This document shows, piece after piece, positions 1 through 5,154 of a DNA stretch of 6,376 nt. Origin of the DNA: Sphingobacteriia bacterium (lineage in GTDB: Bacteria > Bacteroidota > Bacteroidia > NS11-12g > UBA955); the NCBI GenBank assembly GCA_021151535.1, contig JAGKXC010000101.1:1-6376 (forward strand), given 5' to 3'. Each line of letters starts with the position of its first letter. Positions within the stretch are counted from its first letter, which is position 1. A program made the translations under genes and the position numbers. Under the pieces are notes generated by a model, which was given only the letters and a program-made list of their open reading frames with translations, was not told where the DNA came from and did not search any database.

Positions 1-69
1 TTTCAATTCTATTCTTGATTTAAACTTTTATAGAATTTAAATCATCTGCCCATTAAGAATATATTCAAC

Positions 70-1461
70 CTACTTCAACAGCCTCTTTAGCAATGCGATA
101 CTGCCATAAGGTGGGTATTTCAGCGGCAAATCAAACCAGCTCCGAGATTGCAAAATCGGCTTATAATGCGTAAACACATCAAAAGTATTTTTACCCCGAT
201 AGGCACCATAACCACTACCACCTACACCACCAAAAGGCAGAAAATGGTTGGCTACATGCACGATAGTATCATTAATTGCCACTCCGCCAGAACTGGTGCG
301 CTTCAACAGCATTTCAGCCCCAGCATCTCCGCCAAAATAATACAAAGCCAATGGCTTTTCGTGGGCATTCACCCATGAAATCACTTCCGACAATTCGTCA
401 TAATAGCGCACAGGCAAAACAGGTCCAAAAATTTCTTCCTTCCATAGCGGATGCCCATCATCTTCCACTTCAACCACATGCAACCCCATAAATTTCTCAT
501 CTTTTTCCATTCCGGCAGCATACAAAGTCTTAACTCCGGGCGATAAATATCCGGCAATCCGATCAAACGCAGCCGCATTCACAATCCGGCCATAATCCTT
601 GCTATCCTTGGCCTCGCCATACATTTTGGCACAAACTTCAGCCACCTTAGCAACAAATTGATCCTTAAATTTCCTATGTACCATTACATAATCCGGGGCG
701 ATACACGTTTGACCTGCATTCACGGTTTTACCCCATACTGCACGGCGCACCGCGATATCCAAATTACAATCTTGATCGATGATACAAGGACTCTTACCAC
801 CCAATTCCAAAGTTACGGGCGTAATATGTTCGGCGGCCGCTTGAGCCACAATCTTACCCAAACGAGGGCCACCTGTAAAGAAGATATAATCCCATTTTTG
901 CTTTAGCAAATACTGGTTTTCTTGGATATCACCCTGCACTACGGCCACATGATCGGTGGTGAAAGCGGCCGCAATTACTTGTTGAATCACCATCGCCACG
1001 TTGGGAACAGCGGGGGATGGACGCAAAACCGCCCTATTGCCCGCAGAAATTGCGCCAATTAAAGGATTAATCAACAACTGAAACGGATAATTCCATGGGG
1101 CCATAATCAGCACTTGGCCATAGGGCTCAGGCATCAAACGCGATGTAGAAGGCATCAAAAACCATGGTGTTTTCACGCTGCGGGTTTTGCCCCATCCCTT
1201 CATCCCTTTTAAATGAAAATCCAATTCTTTCAAACTCACCCCAATCTCCGTGAGGTACGCCTCGTAATGGCTCTTACCCAAATCCTTTAGCAAAGCGGCT
1301 TGCAAAGCAGATTCATGCTTCACAATCGAATCACGCAAACGCAATAACGCCGCTTTGCGTTCTTCCATGCTAGGTATCACCCGCTGGATTGTCAATTCGC
1401 GCTGACGTTTATACAACGCCTCAATTTCAGCCAAAGGGGTAAAAGCAAAGGTATTTTCCAT
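70..1461 (-). CDS. NAD(P)-dependent aldehyde dehydrogenase, class-3 (ALDH3) type
   Basis: Oxidises an aldehyde to the carboxylic acid with NAD(P)+; the substrate cannot be read from sequence, though ALDH3 relatives often act on medium/long-chain or aromatic aldehydes. With the start at 1461 the protein has 463 residues, normal for the family. Visible are PWNYPF (Asn124 of the oxyanion hole), the Rossmann segment FTGGPRLGK near 195-203, the general base Glu219 in LELGGKSP, the nucleophile Cys253 in GQTCIAPDY (APDY after the Cys is typical of ALDH3), EEIFGPV at 342-348 and FGGVGGSGYGAYRG at 410-423. Upstream in-frame ATG at 1512 would overlap mnmD, whereas ATG 1461 has an AAGGA 7 bases before it, so 1461 is preferred. 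It lies 26 bp behind mnmD and probably shares its transcript. Oddities: the usual KPSE cofactor motif reads RPSP (Arg147, Pro150), and the usual FTGS reads FTGG. Family assignment is very secure; substrate is unknown. Confidence 0.95.
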   Translation of the reverse strand: MENTFAFTPLAEIEALYKRQRELTIQRVIPSMEERKAALLRLRDSIVKHESALQAALLKDLGKSHYEAYLTEIGVSLKELDFHLKGMKGWGKTRSVKTPWFLMPSTSRLMPEPYGQVLIMAPWNYPFQLLINPLIGAISAGNRAVLRPSPAVPNVAMVIQQVIAAAFTTDHVAVVQGDIQENQYLLKQKWDYIFFTGGPRLGKIVAQAAAEHITPVTLELGGKSPCIIDQDCNLDIAVRRAVWGKTVNAGQTCIAPDYVMVHRKFKDQFVAKVAEVCAKMYGEAKDSKDYGRIVNAAAFDRIAGYLSPGVKTLYAAGMEKDEKFMGLHVVEVEDDGHPLWKEEIFGPVLPVRYYDELSEVISWVNAHEKPLALYYFGGDAGAEMLLKRTSSGGVAINDTIVHVANHFLPFGGVGGSGYGAYRGKNTFDVFTHYKPILQSRSWFDLPLKYPPYGSIALLKRLLK

Positions 1462-1468
1462 GTGATTA

Positions 1469-1473
1469 TCCTT
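1469..1473 (-). promoter_or_regulatory. Ribosome binding site deciding the aldehyde dehydrogenase start
   Basis: On the minus strand AAGGA lies 7 bases upstream of the ATG at 1461-1459. It is inside the 26-bp gap after the mnmD stop. It supports the internal ATG over the one at 1512, which would sit inside the mnmD coding region and add 17 residues without similarity to the usual ALDH3 N-terminus. Confidence 0.6.
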
Positions 1474-1487
1474 AAAAAACAATTCTA

Positions 1488-2291
1488 CTACATTTTTGGT
1501 TTGATAGCGCACAGCATTTCTCTTTTCCCAGGAGGACCTAAGGGTCGCTCAACTTCAAATCCCGCACACTGCATTCGCCTCCTCACCTCCCCATTGGCCG
1601 TGTAAGTTACAAGCATACCACCAGGTTGCATTGCCATTTTCACAGCAGCAAACAACTCTTCCGTCCACAGTTCTGGTTGTTTTTTCGGGGCGAAAGCATC
1701 CCAATACACAACATCATATCCTTTCTCGCCTTTTAAGGGGAAATCCCCAAAAAACTTGATCGCATCGCCCTGAATCTTTACGATTTCAAACCCATCATCC
1801 AATTTCACGGGCAGTTCGCCAAAAGGGAGTTGCGCCAAATCCCACCAACTCGACCTCCGCATTTCAGCCGAAGGCATATCGCCCTTCAATCCCATCCACA
1901 TTTCCCAAAAATCCCAATCCCTATCAAACCCCAATTCCACCTTTTCCAATATCTCCGCTGGAACTGGAAATTTCTCCAAACTGGTATAAAAAACGCGCAA
2001 TCCTCCCAACGAAGAAAGCTCTCTGCTCAACCAAGCATTCATACCCGTACCAAAACCCAATTCCAACACCCTAACATCAGATCCGTTCAACGTTTCACCC
2101 ACACTTCCCTCTTCACGCTGCATCGCCTGCCTCCGCATCACCCATCGCCATAAACCCATCTTCAAATACACATGCATCGCCTCCCGTAAAGCACCAAACC
2201 TGGAATGATAAGTCTCATTCATTTTTGCCAAAAACAAAGTATTGCTCCCATCTCTGGTGGGAATAATCTGTATTTCATCGGCATTTAACAT
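1488..2291 (-). CDS. mnmD: tRNA 5-methylaminomethyl-(2-thio)uridine-34 methyltransferase, stand-alone MnmD/MnmC2 type
   Basis: SAM-dependent methyltransferase that adds the last methyl of mnm5(s2)U at the wobble base of tRNAs, acting in the cytoplasm after MnmE/MnmG. Numbered from the ATG at 2291 (267 residues), it shows NETYHS at 25-30 followed by GA..EAMHVY, the SAM-binding loop LELGFGTG at 76-83, a YTSLEKFP segment near 102-109, the family-specific YWDAFAPKKQPELW at 196-209, LVTYTANGEVRR near 227-238, and GPPGKREM at 252-259. These are hallmarks of the Methyltransf_30 (DUF752) domain. Enteric MnmC is a fusion of about 670 residues with an FAD oxidase; that half is absent and nothing resembling it is nearby. 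The longest frame starts at 2333 (281 residues), but its extra 14 residues run back into the direct repeat of the promoter region and look non-conserved, so 2291 is preferred. Neither start has a strong Shine-Dalgarno sequence. It is the first gene of the mnmD-aldehyde dehydrogenase pair. Confidence 0.92.
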   Translation of the reverse strand: MLNADEIQIIPTRDGSNTLFLAKMNETYHSRFGALREAMHVYLKMGLWRWVMRRQAMQREEGSVGETLNGSDVRVLELGFGTGMNAWLSRELSSLGGLRVFYTSLEKFPVPAEILEKVELGFDRDWDFWEMWMGLKGDMPSAEMRRSSWWDLAQLPFGELPVKLDDGFEIVKIQGDAIKFFGDFPLKGEKGYDVVYWDAFAPKKQPELWTEELFAAVKMAMQPGGMLVTYTANGEVRRRMQCAGFEVERPLGPPGKREMLCAIKPKM

Positions 2292-2296
2292 ACGTT

Positions 2297-2304
2297 CAAA
2301 GATA
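2297..2304 (-). promoter_or_regulatory. Candidate Bacteroidota -7 promoter element for mnmD
   Basis: The minus strand reads TATCTTTG, an exact match to the Bacteroidota -7 consensus TAnnTTTG. It ends 5 bases before the preferred mnmD ATG at 2291, so the transcript would be leaderless or nearly so, consistent with the lack of a Shine-Dalgarno there. No convincing TTTG -33 element is seen about 19-21 bases upstream, so this remains tentative. Confidence 0.3.
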
Positions 2305-2325
2305 ATGCATTTACCAAATCCATAC

Positions 2326-2349
2326 TTTGGCATAGCATTTGGCTTAGCC
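2326..2349. repeat. Two tandem 12-bp repeats in the divergent promoter region
   Basis: Plus strand TTTGGCATAGCA (2326-2337) is followed directly by TTTGGCTTAGCC (2338-2349), with 10 of 12 positions identical. The second copy contains the small inverted repeat GGCT-T-AGCC (2341-2349). It lies between the divergent mnmD and DUF4476-protein genes, 44 bp upstream of the latter's ATG, where a regulator-binding site or promoter -33 region would be expected. Its role as an operator is inferred from position only. Confidence 0.45.
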
Positions 2350-2377
2350 GTTTCAAGAAAGAAATTTAACTTTCACG

Positions 2378-2384
2378 AAAGGAG
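2378..2384 (+). promoter_or_regulatory. Strong Shine-Dalgarno for the DUF4476 protein
   Basis: AAAGGAG stands 8 bases before the ATG at 2393-2395 and fixes the start, which is also immediately followed by a signal peptide. A weak -7-like sequence TAACTTTC lies at 2367-2374, so close to the ribosome binding site that it is unlikely to be the actual promoter. Confidence 0.7.
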
Positions 2385-2392
2385 ATTAAACC

Positions 2393-3088
2393 ATGAAAAA
2401 GCTCATCTTTATCATTCCCGCATTCGCCCTGTTATCAGCTGCCAATGCCCAACGAGTTAACGGTCATGTAAACATTAATATCTCCTCTAACACTCCTTAC
2501 CAACAACCCCGTGGCGGATACCCTAACCCCAATTACCCACAAGGCAATTCCGGTTATTGCAACCACAACCACAGCGGTGGAAATTATAACGGCAGAAATG
2601 GCGGCAATGGTGGAAACGGCAATTACGGCTACCCAAATGGCAACAACTGCTCACACGGTAGCAATTGCAACAACGGCTGTAACGCCGGCAACAACAGAGG
2701 CTACATCTACCCAAACGGCCGCGGTTACAACAACCCCTGCCAAGGCAACAGCTGCAACCACAACAGCTGCAACCACAACAGCTGCAACCACGCCCAAAAT
2801 TACCCCGTTGGCATGAATGAAGCAGCCTTCCGCGGCCTCATCCTCCAATTACACAACAGTTCTTTTGATTCCGATAAATTAATGATAGCCTCACAAGCCG
2901 CACGTTACAACGCATTAAACAGCTTGCAAATTGCTGCCATCATGAGAGAGTTTTCATTCGAAAGCAGCCGCTTGGAATTTGCCATCAAAGCCTACAACTC
3001 CTGCTACGATCCCCAAAACTACTTTATGGTAAACAGTGAGTTCCACTTCAGTTCTTCCATCGCCGAATTAGAAAGAGCCATTTATTAA
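2393..3088 (+). CDS. Exported protein with Asn/Gly/Cys/His-rich linker and C-terminal DUF4476 domain
   Basis: A 231-residue protein of unknown function. Residues 1-19 form a Sec signal peptide: Lys-Lys, a hydrophobic core, and ANA before Gln20 as a signal peptidase I site. No lipoprotein Cys follows, so it should be periplasmic or secreted. Residues about 20-137 are low complexity, dominated by Asn, Gly, Tyr and Pro, with eight Cys (56, 86, 92, 96, 116, 121, 126, 131) and several His, including three Ser-Cys-Asn-His units at 120-133. Residues about 143-231 match DUF4476: a repeated helical pattern with SFDSDKL (157-163), Asn173, IMREFSFESSRLEFA (183-197), YDPQNYFMVNSEFHFSSS and a final ELERAIY. 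DUF4476 is a Bacteroidota family with no established function. The gene is monocistronic, divergent from mnmD and closed by the hairpin at 3219-3249. The Cys/His pattern suggests metal binding or disulfide cross-linking, but that is inference. The start is secure because the Shine-Dalgarno and signal peptide agree. Confidence 0.9.
   Translation: MKKLIFIIPAFALLSAANAQRVNGHVNINISSNTPYQQPRGGYPNPNYPQGNSGYCNHNHSGGNYNGRNGGNGGNGNYGYPNGNNCSHGSNCNNGCNAGNNRGYIYPNGRGYNNPCQGNSCNHNSCNHNSCNHAQNYPVGMNEAAFRGLILQLHNSSFDSDKLMIASQAARYNALNSLQIAAIMREFSFESSRLEFAIKAYNSCYDPQNYFMVNSEFHFSSSIAELERAIY
2747..2791 (+). repeat. Three perfect 15-bp tandem repeats inside the linker
   Basis: The unit AACAGCTGCAACCAC occurs three times in a row without a mismatch (2747-2761, 2762-2776, 2777-2791) and encodes Asn-Ser-Cys-Asn-His each time. 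The unit length is a multiple of three, so copy-number changes would keep the reading frame. Perfect identity at the DNA level suggests recent expansion by slippage. Confidence 0.9.
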
Positions 3089-3122
3089 ACCCCATTGCAA
3101 CCGAATAAACACAGTTAAACCC

Positions 3123-3147
3123 TCGCCAACTAAATAAACGCTGGCGA
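3123..3147. other. Small hairpin downstream of the DUF4476 gene
   Basis: TCGCCA (3123-3128) can pair with TGGCGA (3142-3147) around a 13-base AT-rich loop. No T-run follows on either strand, so it does not look like an intrinsic terminator. It might stabilise the 3' end of the transcript, or be chance. Confidence 0.25.
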
Positions 3148-3218
3148 CCCACACAACCAAACATCTTAAACCCAATTCACCACAAAAAATAGTATTGTTT
3201 CATATATAGGTTAGTTTA

Positions 3219-3249
3219 CAAAAAAGGGAGCAAATTGCTCCCTTTTTTG
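3219..3249. terminator. Bidirectional intrinsic terminator
   Basis: A perfect 15-bp inverted repeat around one central base: CAAAAAAGGGAGCAA (3219-3233), A, then TTGCTCCCTTTTTTG (3235-3249). The GC core GGGAGC/GCTCCC is flanked by six A on one side and six T on the other, so RNA from either strand ends its stem in a U-run. It lies between the convergent DUF4476 gene (stop at 3088) and dabB (stop at 3253-3255), and should end both transcripts. Confidence 0.9.
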
Positions 3250-3252
3250 TTG

Positions 3253-5154
3253 CTACGAAGATTTAAACGCTACCTCATGATAGGTCTTCGCATGCGGTCC
3301 TAAAAACAACCGTGAGTAGATCCTAACCATCGAGATCCCATCCAATATGAAACTCAATGAAACCATCGCGGCTACCATCCACTGGTTAGCATGTACATGT
3401 GTAAACACCAAATCCTCCCCCAAAAAAGTAGGAGTAATCGGGAATCCAGTCATACCCAATCCGGCCAACAACATAACAAATGCCAATATCCGATATTCAT
3501 AAACATGCCCTTGAAAACTGCGCAAATGAATGCGCTCACCCCTCTTCTTCAATTTCACAATCACCCAATCGCCCAACAACACCGATACCAATACCCCAGA
3601 AAGGTAAAAAATCACATGTGAACTGGTGAAATGCTCATTAAATGATATCCCTACTGCAATAAAAATGTGGTTCAATGCAATTAACCACCAAGCCATTCGC
3701 ACATGCGTTTTTTCTGTAAATGATCGCATCCCCAACAATAACCCTATCAACACAAAAATCAATACCATCCCCTCGTTTGCATTGGCGTTCAATTGCACAA
3801 AATAGCCAATCCCGCCTGCCACTAACAACAATGGAATGAACAGCAAAAACACGTGGCGCTCACCCAAGAAATAAAATACCCTGCCGCCAAATTTCAATGG
3901 CTTCCAAATCAACCTGTACATCACGTACTCCAAATTCCACTCCTTCAACGAAATGATATACAATGCGTTCATCCACGATTTCGGCATCCAGCTGATTCTG
4001 CTATGGGGCGATTGCTGGAAATGATAAAATTGATCTTTAATCAAATAACTCACCACCGAAGGCGAAATCAACAATTGATACGTTCTCAAAAACGCATTGC
4101 CCGCAAAGTGAACCAATGCTAAATCCGTAAATCCAAAGCCGATTTCCGCAAATATTAAACCGATTTGGGCGATAGAAGAATAAGCAATCTTACTCTTTAC
4201 ATTCGATTGAACCCGCGCCGAATTCGCCGCCAAGAAACTGGTTATAAATCCCATCACAACCATCGCAATGCGAATGCTGTGCTGATGCTCCAATACAGGA
4301 TACATTCTCAACATCAAAAACACACCCAAATGCACACTCAACGACCCATAAAAAATAGCACTCGATGGTGTAGGGCCTTCCATTGCCCTAGGCAACCAAC
4401 TTGAAAATGGAATTTGAGCCGATTTGGCATACGCCGCCACCAACACAAAAACCGAAATCAACCAAGCTACCCAGTGGTGTTCCGTCATATGCTCGTGAAC
4501 CCAATTATTCTGGTTCAATAACTTAAAAAACGTAATGTTCTCGTGAAACAAATGGTGACTTAACCACATCGCTAAAATCAATCCGATATCGCCAATGCGA
4601 TACACAGAATACACCTTCGCCGCGTTGCGAACCGGAATATATCGCTCCCTATAAAACGCAATCAACAAAAACGATGTAATACCCAAAATTTCCCAGCCAA
4701 AAAATAAGGTTTCTAAATTGCCAGAAAATACCGCTACCGTGTACCCGAAATAGAAGAATAACAATGTGTTAAAAAATCGCTTGTAACCTGGCTCTCTGTG
4801 CAAATAGTACCTGCTGTAAATGGTAATTAAACTCACCAAAAAACCGCCAACTATGCCATAAACCGCCGTTACCTGATCAAAGTAAAAATCAATCTCAAAT
4901 TTGTAATCCCCAGACCCGTAAATCAACAATTCCTTTACATTCACAATGGGTCTTCCCGCAATAAACCATAACACAGAGAAACCAAACAACAAAAAGAACT
5001 GCAAACCAATGGTGGTGGATGCCAAGCGCGACATTACATTTTCCTTAGCCTCAGCAACGAATAAGCTGATAACAAATCCCAAAAAAGGAATCAACACGAA
5101 GGCAAGCAACAACAACTTTACGTGTTCCATTTCAAAAATCTCTGTCAAATTCAT
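3253..5154 (-). CDS. dabB: DabB: NuoL/MrpA-like cation-conducting membrane subunit of the DAB inorganic-carbon pump
   Basis: Inner-membrane protein of 633 residues, partner of DabA; characterised pairs use cation influx to drive CO2-to-bicarbonate accumulation. I count about 17 hydrophobic segments. The NuoL core is clear: FFGWEILGITSFLLI with Glu155 (the conserved helix-5 Glu), AYAKSAQIPFSSWLPRAMEG with Lys244 (helix-7 Lys), GPTPSSAIFYGSLSVHLGVFL (260-280) and VKSKIAYSSIAQIGL (319-333). Differences from respiratory NuoL: Tyr269 where NuoL has the helix-8 His of its HAATM motif, and AFLRTYQ (354-360) where NuoL has AFFKALL. A block of about 175 residues (roughly 375-550, with about four hydrophobic helices from 433 to 531) precedes the late motif GLGMTGFPITPTFLGED (565-581). 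The chain then ends after one more helix, at residue 633, without NuoL's long lateral helix. The ATG overlaps the dabA stop and has GGAGG 7 bases upstream. No other complex I genes are adjacent. A Na+/H+ antiporter or complex I subunit is the alternative, but dabA next door argues against both. Confidence 0.87.
   Translation of the reverse strand: MNLTEIFEMEHVKLLLLAFVLIPFLGFVISLFVAEAKENVMSRLASTTIGLQFFLLFGFSVLWFIAGRPIVNVKELLIYGSGDYKFEIDFYFDQVTAVYGIVGGFLVSLITIYSRYYLHREPGYKRFFNTLLFFYFGYTVAVFSGNLETLFFGWEILGITSFLLIAFYRERYIPVRNAAKVYSVYRIGDIGLILAMWLSHHLFHENITFFKLLNQNNWVHEHMTEHHWVAWLISVFVLVAAYAKSAQIPFSSWLPRAMEGPTPSSAIFYGSLSVHLGVFLMLRMYPVLEHQHSIRIAMVVMGFITSFLAANSARVQSNVKSKIAYSSIAQIGLIFAEIGFGFTDLALVHFAGNAFLRTYQLLISPSVVSYLIKDQFYHFQQSPHSRISWMPKSWMNALYIISLKEWNLEYVMYRLIWKPLKFGGRVFYFLGERHVFLLFIPLLLVAGGIGYFVQLNANANEGMVLIFVLIGLLLGMRSFTEKTHVRMAWWLIALNHIFIAVGISFNEHFTSSHVIFYLSGVLVSVLLGDWVIVKLKKRGERIHLRSFQGHVYEYRILAFVMLLAGLGMTGFPITPTFLGEDLVFTHVHANQWMVAAMVSLSFILDGISMVRIYSRLFLGPHAKTYHEVAFKSS

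Noticed and set aside
1..69. AT-rich inverted repeats downstream of the aldehyde dehydrogenase: GATTTAAA/TTTAAATC at 17-24 and 36-43, and ATTCTAT/ATAGAAT at 6-12 and 30-36.
   Set aside because: The stems contain almost no GC, overlap each other and are not followed by a T-run on the minus strand, so they cannot be called a terminator. Nothing else is visible in this edge stretch.
2328..2343. Possible sigma-54 promoter on the plus strand (TGGCATA-N4-TTGG).
   Set aside because: The -24 half fits, but the essential GC of the -12 half reads GG, and the match is explained by the direct repeat.
2511..2816. Open frame of 101 codons, plus strand, overlapping the DUF4476 gene.
   Set aside because: It is a Thr/Ala-rich shadow of the Asn/Gly/Cys repeats in the real frame, lies inside a gene with a signal peptide and strong Shine-Dalgarno, and has no credible domain.
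2523..2848. Antisense open frames across the linker (2523-2714 and 2651-2848).
   Set aside because: They are low-complexity complements of the tandem-repeat region, without ribosome binding sites or recognisable protein features.
3253..5154. Reading the NuoL-like gene as a respiratory complex I subunit.
   Set aside because: It overlaps a DUF2309 gene, has no other nuo genes adjacent, lacks the long C-terminal lateral helix and differs at key NuoL residues.
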